Counted from the stretch's first letter, positions 1 to 11,134 are shown. The stretch: 64,000 nt of DNA from Varibaculum timonense_A (GCF_027694345.1 NZ_JAQEVU010000007.1:1-64000), one strand, 5' to 3'. Notes: a model not told the origin generated them from the sequence alone. A program made the numbers and translations.

Positions 1-3000
1 GACCACAATCGAGGACTCCTTCTTCGACTCCTCATTAGGAACCAACAACTCACGCTGCTCAAGCAAAAGATTACCGTCAGCGTCCAAAAGCCGCCCATCC
101 GCGCCAACCTGGAAATACAATGGCTCACTATTCTTGATATAACCCTCAGGAGCCTTAGTCTCTTCCAAGGTATAAACCTGATTAACATCCAGATTATCCA
201 GCAGCACGCTACCAGACGTGCCCTCGGTAGTCACCGACCTATCAAGCGTGCCAGTCCCCTTACCCTTATAAAGATTAAAAGAAGCACCAGCCTTAACCAC
301 GCCATCACCGCGCTGCCACTCACCAAAAGCCTTACCCTTACCGGCCATGCCCCGCACACCCAACTTCGACAAAGACACCGCGCCTTTATCGTTAAAAATC
401 AGGCCAAGATCCCCGATGCCGAACGTCAAATTCTGACCGTTCAAGTTAGTACATGACGTGACACAACGACTAATCGTAAACTCAATCGGAGCGATCGGCT
501 GCAAATGACTATCACCCACATTCTCCGTTAGCTTCCATTTACCAGCAGGGATATTGTAGAACTTTACATCACCGTCATCGTTGGAACGCACCGTGATCGG
601 AGCGGAGTTCGGCACAAACATGGTGCCATCGTTCTGTCGCACCGGTTGCGGGGTGATCGTGAATTCAATACCCGCCAAGGGCTTACCGAGGGCGTCCACT
701 TTCTTAAACTCTGCGGTACCAGTAACCGGCTCAATCGGCTGCCAATGACCGAAGTTAATGACATCGGGTAGGGTAATGCGGTATGTGCCGGTGGTGGCAT
801 CATAGTTACTGCCCGCAAAGTCGTTAGCCGATAGCACTAGCGCTTTATCGCTAACCTGGTAACCAACGGGGGCATCTAGCTCGCGCACCACCCAGCCGGG
901 CAGGGCTTGCACGCCCGTAAACTTTACTTTCCCGTCTTTGCCAGACAGGACAGAAGAAACCAGCACGCCCTCTTTATTAAATAACCCAAAGCGCGCCCCA
1001 GCTAAAGCTTTCTTTTGAGCCGCCTGTCCCGGCTCGGCTTTCCAACCGTATTTCATTAGCTCGATATCGACTGCCGGAGGAACCACGGTGTTAATCACCG
1101 GGTTGGACTCTAATTTACCCTCGTGGGAAGTAGATATATTCCAAAAATCGTTAATCGCCTTTTTACCCAAGTTCGCTTGGGAACGCGGATCTGCACCCGC
1201 AGGACCGGCAATCATGGGGACGGTTATCCTCGTCTCGCTCCGCGCGATTTGAGGGGTAGTATTTTGGAATTTTAGACCGGTAACCGCCCCACACGGACTG
1301 TTATGCCAGTTAGCGTCCGCTAGCTTGTCTTTAGCTATACCCGTATCACAGGTATAGAAAGTCTGCCAACCTTTAGCCTCAGTACCGTCTGCCATCTCGA
1401 AACTAATCTGACCAGCAGAATCATACTGGTTTATCAGGGTGGAGCCAGGTCTAGCTGGGGTTCCCGCTACCGGCAACAAATCGTATATCACCGGGTTTTC
1501 TTCGGGGGTTTTCCCGTATCCCAACCGCAACTGGTAATCAAATTTTGCGCCCGCCACGGTCTGGATTTCGTTTACCCATTCGGCTCCGGCTTTACGTTCG
1601 CGAATCCGCTTAGAAATATAGATTTCGTCTCCGACTGAAACCTTGGTGGTGTTCTCAGCCTTTGACCAAGTACCTGCCCCAGCTACCGGGTCATTTTCTA
1701 CTTTGTTAAGGTAACGCACTTTGCCTTGGGAACGAGCGAATGCTTCATTAACCATGTCCCCGCCGGGTACTCGCGTCGAAATCATGGTCTCTAGCTGCCC
1801 GACACTGTAAACATCCCCTGGAGTGGCTACCTGGTCGGCCAGGAAACGAACCGCTTGCCGCCCCGTATTATTCCAGTTGGAGACAATCTCGTAACGTGCC
1901 CCTGGCAGCTGCGCGAATTGTTTCGTGAGAACAACCCGCTGCACATCTAACCCTTTAGGCAGCACATCTAACAGCTCGAACGCGGTCAAGGGATCACCAT
2001 AATCGGTTTCAATCTCGGCACCCACCGTGTAAACACCGGTTTTACCAACCAGGGTGAGCTTATCGAAAGTGTTTTCTTTACGGGCTTTTAAGATTTTACC
2101 CTCGGGCAGCACCTCGATATTAGCTTCTTTGATGCGCTCTCCGCCCTGCACTTTATTACGCAGGTCGGATTCACATTTAAGCTCTTGACATAACGCCGAG
2201 CCGGGATTGCGGAACTTGGTGTGAATCTTGGTAGTGGTTCTTTGCGTGGGTTGCACCTTTTGGGTGCTAATCCACCGTAGCCACACCCCTTCATATTCGG
2301 TGAGTTCTGCCGGCAGTTCAATCCGCCCGGGACCGGTGATCTTCTGCGAATATATAACTTTATCGACTGCCCCGGTAGAGGAAAGTATCTCTAACTTGCC
2401 GCCCACAAATACCGGGTCAGGGGTTATCCCGGTGTACTGCAACCGGGTATCCAGGTCATAGTCGCTCAGGTTTAGGGGACTAGCAATAGTGGAGGTGTTT
2501 TCGGTAAGCACACTCCAATTGATTTCCTGGGAACGATCGTGCTCCGTGTCATAGATAACCGGATAGCCGTTTCGGTAATGCGGACCATCCGCCACTTTAG
2601 TAAGCGGGGTTCCCGGCGGCGTGGTCTCCATAGGTTTATAGAAACTGAAACGAGTATCTGCCGCCCCCGTTATCACGGGTTCATTCGGACCTTGCTGCTC
2701 GGGGGTGAGGATGAAACTGGCAGTGTTATTAATGAGTTTCTGCTTCTTCGCCCCCGGGAAATGAAGTTTTAGATTACCCAGACCAGCATATTCGCTGTGA
2801 ATAGTCTTGGCCTTGTCCGTATAGGTCAGGGTCACCCCGTCCTCCCCAAGCGTCCAGCCAGGGTTTTCTTCTGCCACGAACTGGGCACGAGCACTTGACC
2901 CATCAGTTTTCTCGTATTGAGGCAAACGATCAGTGATACTGTAACCTTTCACGTTACGGAACAGGTCTTTTTTAACCCCGAACGTAAAGGTGACCGCGTT

Positions 3001-6000
3001 TTTACCGCTAGTTTTAACATCCCCGTTTTCGTCATCATCATAGTCACGGCACACCCCCAAGCTGCACCCGGCAGCATCTTTTATAAAGGTGGGCAGCAAA
3101 TAGTGACCTTGCAGGTTCACCGGCCCCGGCTTAGAAGCCGGGTTGGGTTTAACCACATACCGTTTACCGTTTGCGTCTTTATCTATCAAAAGCGCGTTCA
3201 CCGGGTAACTACCATCCGAGGGCGTGACCCGCTCTTTTAATCGCCAGTGAATAGGGATAGTAACCCGCCGTTTGGAATCAAAGTTCTTCTCTAGGGTTAC
3301 TTCTAGAACTCCGGGCGCAACCACTTTTACTGATTTGAATGCCGAACTAGCAGATAAACCCGCCTCCACGAACTCTACCCTGCTCGGATCATAGGTTAGA
3401 CGGATTGTCCCGTTCTTTAACACGGAAGCCCCCGCGTCCCCACCATAGGTAAGGTCGGTACGTAGTTTTTGCCCTATCTCGTCCTCTAAAACATTAGATT
3501 CCGGATAGTTACCTTCTGAGTCCTGCGCCTGGTTAGTTAAACGACCAACCAAATCCAGGCGAGCATAGGTTCCGTTATATTCAGCAGGGAGTTTTTCATA
3601 CCTAAAAGTCAGGTTTTGATCCTCACCGGTCAGGGGAACACTTTGACTGTCCGGAATACTATAGCCCGGGATAACCGGAGGAGTCAGCGTATAGTTATTG
3701 TTGGAGTCACCATCTTTACTGCTAACTACCTTGTCCAAATCGGCATGTAGTTTTTGACCATCCGGACCGATATATTCAGCATGAACCTTGGTATCCACCA
3801 AGATAATCACATCATTAGCGTAACCTTTAATATTGTCCGGATTCTTGCCGGACTCTGGCCGCAAATAGATAGGTCCGCGCAAACCCGCATAAGTAGCGTT
3901 GGGAGGGTAACCATCCCTGCCGTAGTCAATGTCGGAAAGCATCAACACCGCCAGCTCTAAACGGTTAGTAGGATGCTTCAAATCCGAGTTCGGTTTCTCT
4001 AAAGGAGTATCCGGAACCGTAATCACCTGCCCAGACGGCATATCAAACGGAAACACGTAATCACCAAGATAAGTGAGCTTACCAATAGATTCAGGCAGGG
4101 AAGTTATTTTATTCTTAGCTTTATCGGCATCGATTTCTTTAACTGCACTGTTATAGCTACCCACATAATTGCCGAAGACCGGATAGGGATTGTCACCATC
4201 GCGGTAGTAAAACCCGAGGGCGTCAACGTTTCCCCAAGAATCAGGCAGGGCAGTTAGGGCGTTATTAGCAAAAGCGCCAGGCCTTATATCTTTCACATCC
4301 CCCCAAGAGGGCGGGAGCGCAGCTATCCGGTTAGCCTGGAAAGAGTTCCTGCCTATCTCGGTGATATTTCCCCAGGAGGAGGGCACAGTAACTATGTCGT
4401 TATTTATAAACGCACCCGTGGGAATCTTGCTGAAAGTATCCCAAGGAGCGGTTAGCTGCTTAATCTTGTTATCTTTAAAGCTCTCCGCACCGATAGATTC
4501 TACCTGCCCCCAAGAATCAGGCAAACCGGTAATCGCATTGCCCATAAATGCCTCAATACCAATAGTTTTAACCTTGCCCCAAGAAGCCGGTAAAGCCTGA
4601 ATCTGATTTTCATTAGATTGAGGATTCATACTAGAACTACAACGATAAACATTCTTATCACCTTCATCAAAACGATAGGTGTAGACGCTCTTCCCGTTGA
4701 AAGCACACTTCTCTATGGTGGTAACGTTTTCCCAGGAGGAAGGCAGCACTTTAAGTTTATTTGCAGTGAAAGCACCATACTTGATAGTGGTAACCGACCC
4801 CCATGCCCGCAAGGCCTCCAGCTGGTTAGAGAAAAATGCCTGTGCACCAATTTCGGTGACACTCCCAAAAGAATCAGGCAGAGAAGCTATCTGGTTATTT
4901 TTAAAAACCTCATACGGCAACGAGGTAATTTTTCCCCACGGAGCAGTCAAAGCCGTAATTTTATTATCTTTGAATGCCGCACTGCCCAGAGTAGCTACCT
5001 CACCCCAAGAATCAGGAAGCTCGGTTATCGCATTAGTCCCAAAAGCATATTCATTAATTGTGGTAACTTTTCCCCAAGACTCAGGTAACGAGGTTAGTTC
5101 GTTGTGGCTAAAAGCTCCATTATCTATAAAAGTTACACTACCCCAATCATCCGGTAACCTGACTAAGTTATTTTTTAGGAACACATTTTTATTAATTCGG
5201 GTTATTCTCCCCCAGGAGTTCGGTAAAGCAGAAAGCTGATTATACTCAAACGCACTTTCACTAATGACAGAAACATTCCCCCAAGAATCCGGTAAGGAAA
5301 CCAGCTTATTATAGGCAAAAGCGCTATTCCAGATACCGCTAATCTTCCCCCAGGAAGGCAAAGTAACAAGCTCATTACGAATAAAAGCATTATCAGTAAT
5401 TGTGGTAATTTTTCCCCAAGAATCCGGCAAGGAAACCAGCTTATTATAGCCAAAAGCCCCTTTTTTAATCTGGAGGACATCCCCCCAGGAAGCAGGCAGG
5501 GAAGCCAGCTGATTAGCCGAAAAAGCCTGTTCGCCAATATAGGTAACGTTACCCCACGAATCCGGTAAACGAGTGAGCTTATTTCTATAAAATACCCGAT
5601 CTGAAATGACTGTTATTTTTCCCCAGGAAGCAGGCAGAGACGAAATCTGATTACTCTCAAAAACACTAGAACCTATCTGTGATATTTCCCCCCAGGAAGC
5701 AGGCAGAGACGAAATCTGATTACTCTCAAAAACACTAGAACCTATCTGTGATATTTCCCCCCAGGAAGCAGGCAAAGACGTAATTTTATTATTCTTAAAA
5801 GCCTCTTGCCGTATATAATCCACCTTTCCCCAGGAAGCGGGGAGCTGCGTAATCTCGTTATCTTTAAACGCTTGTATGTCTATTGTGGAGATGTTTTCCC
5901 AAGAATCTGGTAGGCGGGTTAAACCTAGGTTTTGGAATGCAGACTGGTAGATAGTTTTTATTGGTTGTCCTTTGTCTCCGAATGCGGGCCAACACCAGGC

Positions 6001-7703
6001 TTGTTTAGTTTTTCCGGCTTTATGTTTTTCTTTCCCGCTAGCACTAAAACCTCGAAGAATTTCCAGATTCCTGGAATTTAGGGGATCACCGTATACGAAG
6101 TCTTTTACTTGCCATCCTGGGCAGATGGTTTGTTCTGGCCAGTCCGGGCCAACCGCGATATTACCCTTAACAGTCTTAGAACGCCCCTTAGCATCAGTAA
6201 CCGTATAGAAAACCTGGGTCACACCCTCCACCGAAGTATCCACACTCTCCGGAGACACCTTCAACAGGTTAGTTATATTGTGTCCTTCAACGTCCTTAGC
6301 CGTTACGCCCTTAAGTAAAGCCGCAGTAGTACCGTCAGCCCCGTTAGCTAAATGCTTATTAACCTCACCAGTAATAGTGGGCGAAAAATCAGTACGCTTA
6401 TAAACAAACGTAACCGTATTATCCCCACCCACCGTTGGGGTAATCTCCTCGGCCTCCTTAACAGCCGCAAACCCAGCCAAAACTGGAGCCTTAACCGTAT
6501 TCTTCTGACCCGCAAAATAAACCCCATCCGGCTCCGTAAACTCACTTTGCAAAACCTCAGGGCTACGCAACTGAGCCAGTGAACCATCCGGTTTTTGCTC
6601 CATAAACTTAACCGTTATCGAGACCGCATCCCCCGCAGCCACCTGACCAAACCCGGATTTGTACTTTTCGGACTTTACTGCGCTCGGCAGCGATTGTTGC
6701 CCATCAGCCTTTTCCAGCACCACCCAACGCTTATTATTCGCAAACACTTCCGGACCAAAATCGGTGACAGTAGATGGAATCTTTACTTTCTCAATCTGGT
6801 TACCACTAAAAGCTTCCTGCCCGACTTTCGCCAGCTTAGACGGAAGCGTAATTCCCTGGAGCTGGTTATTAGCGAACGCGCTAGCGCCAATCTCAGTTAC
6901 TGTCTCTGGCAGGTCCACCGTTTCCAACTGATTATCACGGAAAACATTCGCCGAAATAACAGTAACCGGCGCGCTCTTAATCTTTACCGATTTCAGGTCG
7001 TTATCGCTGAACGCGCCCTCACCAATAGTAGTCAGCGTGGAAGACTCAAAAGCGGCGAGCTTATTCTTCTGGAACGCGCCCTCACCAATAATCTTCAAAC
7101 CCGGCGCCACAAGCCCCGTAATCTCGTTATCGTAAAAGGCACGATCAGCAACCTCAGTCACCGAACCCGGCAACGTAACCTTAGTCAGCTTCAGCCCCGA
7201 AAACACGCCCTCCGCAATCTTAGTAGTACCCGCCGGGACAGTCAGTTCTTTATTAGCTTTCAGCGCGGACTTGCCCTTATCAGTCAGACCAGTAAGCTCC
7301 GTCCCATTAAAAGTAAAACGATCATCACTAGGACTAGCGCCCGCACGCAACGGCCCCGAAGCCCGCCCAGCAGCACCAGAACCAGCCTCCCGAAAATCAA
7401 GCCGCCCGGAAGTTGGACTGTCACCTTTATTAGCGCTGCCCGCCGAACCCTTGCCATTACTCGAAGCACCCGAAGCAGAAGCGGCAGCAGAACTTGCCCC
7501 CCCTGTTCCACAGCCGGAGCCGACAAAGGCACAACCGCCAACAAAGTAGAAAACGCTAAACCAAGAACCGAAAGCAACGCCACCGCTTGACGACTAATAC
7601 GTCCCTTGCCCTTAACAACCTCGGCAGCAGGTAGCCGATGCTTTTCGTTCCTCACGGTAACCTCACTCACGCAAAAGATAGGAAACAGTCGGTTTATCCT
7701 CAT
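1..7703 (-). CDS. Giant BspA-type LRR / SpaA-domain surface adhesin; signal peptide and mature chain out of frame; 3' end beyond window
   Basis: Cell-wall adhesin running off the left edge. The N-terminus (ATG 7703, or GTG 7655 preceded by GAGTGAGG) encodes a signal peptide: basic stretch, hydrophobic core, SAPA-type cleavage site. After a G7 tract (7497-7503) this frame soon becomes meaningless, while the next frame is open without a stop to position 1 (2,499 codons). In order it encodes: about 7 LRR_5 repeats (7300-6740); a MucBP-like region; an Ig-like region (to 6130); about 25 LRRs of roughly 23 residues with the signature LPxSWGxVTxIxxxAF (5990-4070); a second MucBP-like domain (3800-3570); a long beta-rich stalk; and three SpaA/Cna-B domains (about 1075-790, 745-470, 395-85) with conserved Lys and Glu, the last reading LEETKAPEGY. 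An LPXTG anchor is expected beyond the edge. The mature frame has no ATG, GTG or TTG between the upstream stop (7594-7596) and the tract, so expression needs a frameshift, a length change in the tract, or the tract is misread. Confidence 0.85.
5621..5758 (-). repeat. Exact 69-bp tandem duplication (one LRR unit) inside the adhesin
   Basis: Positions 5621-5689 and 5690-5758 are identical, and identity continues partly into the next unit. 69 bp is 23 codons, exactly one leucine-rich repeat, giving two identical ISQIGSSVFESNQISSLPAS units. Neighbouring repeats have diverged, so this duplication is recent. Confidence 0.9.
7497..7503 (-). repeat. G7 homopolymer at the signal-peptide/mature junction of the adhesin
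   Basis: Seven C on the plus strand (G on the coding strand). With n = 7 the signal-peptide frame does not join the LRR frame. With 8 (or 5) G it reads through as Gln-Gly-Gly-Ala-Ser into the LRR chain. The position, just after the signal peptide, is typical of translational contingency tracts. An assembly length error is the main alternative. Confidence 0.8.
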
Positions 7704-7721
7704 TAACCGACAACCCTTTTA

Positions 7722-7752
7722 TCATTATTTCGCTCTAAGGAACGACTGTCAA
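7722..7752 (-). promoter_or_regulatory. Likely promoter of the adhesin gene
   Basis: On the minus strand a perfect TTGACA (7752-7747) is followed after 18-19 bases by ATAATGA (7728-7722). Transcription would begin near 7714, leaving either a very short leader to ATG 7703 or about 60 bases to GTG 7655. Confidence 0.55.
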
Positions 7753-7796
7753 GCGAGATCTAGAAAGTGACCTGCGACCTAAAGGCGAATAAGCCA

Positions 7797-7806
7797 CCCC
7801 CCCCCC
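7797..7806. repeat. C10/G10 homopolymer upstream of the adhesin
   Basis: Ten consecutive C on the plus strand (G on the adhesin's coding strand), about 45 bp upstream of the TTGACA box. A weak TTGTTA lies just before it and TTATTC just after it on the minus strand, so it may sit within a second, spacing-sensitive promoter. The tract itself is seen directly; the promoter role is inference. Confidence 0.7.
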
Positions 7807-7936
7807 GCGAAATAACAAACCCACAGCTAAAAGCGATAAATAGCGAACAAAACAGCGACCTAAGTCCCACCAGATTTATTGTAGCGCCATAATGTTGGAC
7901 GTTAGTGGGCGGGGCTCCCAGAGGGCACGTCTAATA

Positions 7937-9707
7937 GTCCCTCTCGATTCACTCCCTCCCAATACCGTTCCGCCCTCCCCAGACAAAACCACCCTCCCGA
8001 TTCAGGCAAAACCACCAAAAACCAGCAGTCCCCACCAAACCCGGAGGGCGATTTTGCACCAGGAGGGTCGTTCTGTCGCCTGAGGGTATTTCCGTCAAAC
8101 CCCACCAGCAGTTTTAATCAACCACCCAACCATTCCACCCTCCAAATCCCCAACCCAGCCGACCATTCCCAACTATTCCGCCCTCTCGATTCAGGACACA
8201 AGCAACCGTTCCGCCCTCCACAGACAGTTCCACCCTCCCAATCCCGCCAAAACCCGCAAAATCCAGCCGTCCCCACCAAACCCGGAGGACGATTCTGTCG
8301 CCGGAGAGTGATAACGTCAGGCAGACAGACGCGACCAGGAAAAATGCGTAACAACAACGCCCTCCACAGACAAAATCACCCTCCCTGAACCGTTCCACCC
8401 TCCAAATCCCCAACACAACCGACAATCCCCGACCATTCCACCCTCTCGATTCAGAACACAGCAACCGTTCCACCCTCCCAATCCGGGCAAAACCGACGAA
8501 AATCAGGCTCTCTCAGTCAATCGGGAGGGTGTTTCGGTTATTGGAGGGTGATTCGGTTGCTGGAGGGCGATTTTGCACCAGGAGGGTCACTCTGTCCCCG
8601 GAGGGTGATTCCGCCAAACCCCACCAGCAGTTTTATTAAATCCCTCAACCATTTCACCCTCCACAGACAAAACAACCCTCCCAATCCCCAAGCCAACCAG
8701 CCTCGAACCGAGATACAGACAACGGTAGATGTCGGAAACGGCAGGAAGTGCGGGGAGCGGTTTTATGCCGAGGGGTAGGCTCGGGCGTTAAATCCGTAAA
8801 AATGACAAAGCATTTTTACGGATTTCGGGGCGCGAGGCAAAAACCGCCCCCCCCCGCACCCAAAACTTCCAGGCACACATCCAGCCAACCACCACCGCCT
8901 TAACAACATTTCCACCCTCCCAATTCCCAACCATTCCACCCTCCCGATTCAAAAACACCCTCCCAATTCAGCAATCAAGCCCAAATACCGCCAGATTTAT
9001 ATAAACCGGGAGGGTGATAACGTCACACCGACAAGCACGACCAGGAAAAACACACGCCAACACCACCCTTCCTAGACATAACCACCCTCCCGAATCAAAA
9101 CCACCCTCCCAGAACAGTTCCGCCCTCCAAATCCCCAACCCAGCCGACAATTCCCGACCATTCCGCCCTCCCCAGACAAAACCACCCTCCCAATCCCGCC
9201 AAAACCCGCCGTCCCCACCAAACCCGGAGGGCGATTTTTCACCAGGAGGGCAATTCCGTCACCGGAGGGTGATTCCGCAATACCCCACCAGCAGTTTCAA
9301 TCAATCACCCAACCATTCCACCCTCCACAGACAGTTCCACCCTCCCAATCCGGGCAAAACCTACGAAAACCATGCTCTCCCAGTCAATCAGGAGGGTGAT
9401 TCTATCCCCGGAGGGTCATTCCGTCCCCGGAGGGCGATAACGTCAGACAGACAAACACAACCAGCAAAAACACACGCCAACACCGCCCTCCACGTACAAA
9501 ATCACCCTCCCAATACAGTTCCGTCCTCCACAGACAGTTCCACCCTCCCAATCCGGGCAAAACCTACGAAAATCAGGCTCTCTCGGTCAATCGGGAGGGC
9601 GTTTCGGTTATTGGAGGGTGATTCGGTTGCTGGAGGGCGATTTTGCACCAGGAGGGTCACTCTGTCCCCGGAAGGCACTTCCGCCAAACCCCACCAGCAG
9701 TTTTAAT
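7937..9707. repeat. GGAGGG 19-bp mosaic repeat array, locus 1
   Basis: No gene is credible between 7704 and 9887. The stretch is filled with a 19-bp degenerate unit: a GGAGGG core plus 13 bases close to YGATTYNGTYNCY. Plus-oriented runs (for example 8542-8610, four head-to-tail units) alternate with minus-oriented runs (CCCTCC cores 19 bp apart, for example 7972-8010). Recurrent linker modules separate the runs: one beginning GATAACGTCAG and containing CACGACCAGGAAAAA or close variants (8310, 9017, 9440), one containing CCCCACCAGCAGTTTTA (8100, 8620, 9280, 9690), and one containing AATCAGGCTCTCTC (8500, 9570). The block near 8475-8640 is repeated almost exactly near 9540-9705. All ORFs here are proline-rich by-products. 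Confidence 0.85.
8748..8859 (+). other. Nested palindromic element, copy 1 (candidate structured RNA/DNA)
   Basis: Inner perfect stem: AAATCCGTAAAAATG (8790-8804), 6-base loop, CATTTTTACGGATTT (8811-8825). Outer stem: GCGGTTTT-A-TGCC (8757-8769) pairs with GGCAAAAACCGC (8836-8847), leaving one bulged A, and extends through GTGCGGGG (8748-8755) with CCCCGCAC (8852-8859). The left internal segment begins GAG and the right one ends GA. A C9 run (8847-8855) lies in the outer arm. The same architecture recurs at 46521-46628 and, on the other strand, at 46366-46448. Confidence 0.65.
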
Positions 9708-9887
9708 CATTCCCGCGCCCTCTAGGCTGCACCCTCGCCCGCTTTTTCTGTTAAGCCTTAGGTACAACATCACCCCAGGCTTTGCGTTTAGCCTGTTTAC
9801 TTGGCTTTTTTGCCGAGCTCCGCTAAGCGTCCTAGGGTTCCTATCTAAGCAAGTGAACTAAAAGAAAACCCGGACAATTCACATTGC

Positions 9888-11057
9888 CTAAGTTGCGTCA
9901 GAATCTACAACTAACGCGGTCGCGTGCTCCCTTAAAAAATCTCGCAAATACGGGAGAGCAAAATCTACTCGAGCACGCCCAGCTTCAACAATCATTTCCG
10001 CATCTATCAACCTTCGACGATAGTTGCTTACATAAGAACCGCTTCGACCCAATCTATTTTTAATATCCGAAATCGAAGAAGGACCATCATCTTGCGCCAT
10101 GTACACCAAAAACGATTTGTCCATGTCAGACAAGTCATCCAAAGCAGGCTCATGAACCAAATATCCTAATTTTGCTTGAGCTTTTTCAATGCCAGCCTTA
10201 GCGGCGCTCTCCGTTATGACATTTCCTTCTCTTAGGCGAAACGCCCACTGTCCCACCAGCTGAATCATAAAAGGATACCCATGACAAGCCGCAACCGCCT
10301 CAGCAAGCGCTTTTTTATCCCATGAAACACCCGAGCCTACCAGCGGTTCTTCCAAGGCCTGCTTCACGTCCTCGTCCTTAACAGCTGCGAGATTGATCCT
10401 TTCTGCCCTCCTTAAAAACGTAACCGGATTGGAACCTTGACCAGAGATAGTTGCCGAAAGTAGCGGCTTAATAGAAGACGGAATCCCCGCCATCACCACC
10501 GCTATCTCCCTGCCCTCTCGAACGAGGTGTTGAATCGTTGCTCCGAACTCTATAACCTCATCACCTCTGCGGTGATGCATCTCATCTAAAGTGATAAGCA
10601 CCCCGGTAGACTCTTGCTTAGCTTTTCGGTCAAGTTCGCCCTTATAAGTCAGGTAATCCTCTAACGCATTCCTGAGGGTGTAATTGTTTTCCCTCGGGGC
10701 ATCCTTTCGCCAATTAACCCCTCCACCAATCCCCAAAATTGTAAGGTTTATCGACTCTAGAGAAGTTTTCTCCTGGGAAAGTTCTCTAATAAGACTGGCG
10801 CGAAGCCTTTCCACAAATCCCGAGGTGGCGGTTTCAGAAAGCACCAGCCAACCCCTATTCCTAGCTTCTTTTTCAAACTCATTGAGAAGAACTGTTTTCC
10901 CAATCCCCCTCGGCCCCACCACGAGGGATATTCTCTCGTGAGTGCCAGGGCCTTCCTCTAGGGCGACAGCAAAATTTTCTATCGAATCTTCCCTGCCTAC
11001 CAGCAAAGGCGGGGTTGCTCCTAGAGTCGCTTTGAACGGGTTGATGCTTCTCGCCAT
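9888..11057 (-). CDS. AAA+ ATPase with C-terminal winged helix (ORC/Cdc6-like ATP-binding protein)
   Basis: 389 residues. An N-terminal P-loop ATPase of the AAA_16/ORC-like type: Walker A GPRGIGKT near residue 50, Walker B VLITLDEMHH near 150, and an arginine-rich sensor segment (FLRRAERINL) near 220. The last 80 residues look like a winged helix (SSISDIKNRLGRSGSYVSNY), so DNA binding is plausible. Related proteins are widespread in Actinobacteria as orphan ATP-binding proteins of unknown role. It stands alone between two GGAGGG arrays with no partner gene. The start ATG 11057 has only a weak ribosome-binding site. An unusual 9-bp tandem repeat lies immediately upstream. The ATPase assignment is secure; the biological function is unknown. 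Confidence 0.8.
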   Translation of the reverse strand: MARSINPFKATLGATPPLLVGREDSIENFAVALEEGPGTHERISLVVGPRGIGKTVLLNEFEKEARNRGWLVLSETATSGFVERLRASLIRELSQEKTSLESINLTILGIGGGVNWRKDAPRENNYTLRNALEDYLTYKGELDRKAKQESTGVLITLDEMHHRRGDEVIEFGATIQHLVREGREIAVVMAGIPSSIKPLLSATISGQGSNPVTFLRRAERINLAAVKDEDVKQALEEPLVGSGVSWDKKALAEAVAACHGYPFMIQLVGQWAFRLREGNVITESAAKAGIEKAQAKLGYLVHEPALDDLSDMDKSFLVYMAQDDGPSSISDIKNRLGRSGSYVSNYRRRLIDAEMIVEAGRARVDFALPYLRDFLREHATALVVDSDAT

Positions 11058-11080
11058 AGCTTCATTGTAGCGCTTCCGTT

Positions 11081-11134
11081 ATGAAGTTTATGAGTTTTAT
11101 GAAGTTTATGAATTATATGAACTTTATGAATGGT
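11081..11134. repeat. 9-bp tandem repeat ATGAAnTTT upstream of the ATPase gene
   Basis: Six contiguous units: ATGAAGTTT, ATGAGTTTT, ATGAAGTTT, ATGAATTAT, ATGAACTTT, ATGAATGGT. Degenerate units continue to about 11187. The block starts 24 bp upstream of the divergent ATPase start codon, so it sits in the promoter/leader position and may be an operator or iteron-like binding site. It reads as MKFMSFMKFMNYMNFMN in one frame but shows no sign of a real protein. Confidence 0.75.

Noticed and set aside
4361..7590. Plus-strand open frames opposite the adhesin (for example 4618-5239 and 6595-7590)
   Set aside because: They are antisense to the long LRR frame, whose domain sequence is unambiguous on the minus strand.
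8542..8610. GGAGGG runs as ribosome-binding sites
   Set aside because: They occur every 19 bp in both directions without following start codons of real genes.
7892..9861. Several proline-rich open frames on both strands within the repeat arrays (also at 11293-11912, 13437-14715, 29182-29797)
   Set aside because: They follow the 19-bp repeat in all frames, have no ribosome-binding logic or family resemblance, and exist only because the unit is poor in stop codons.
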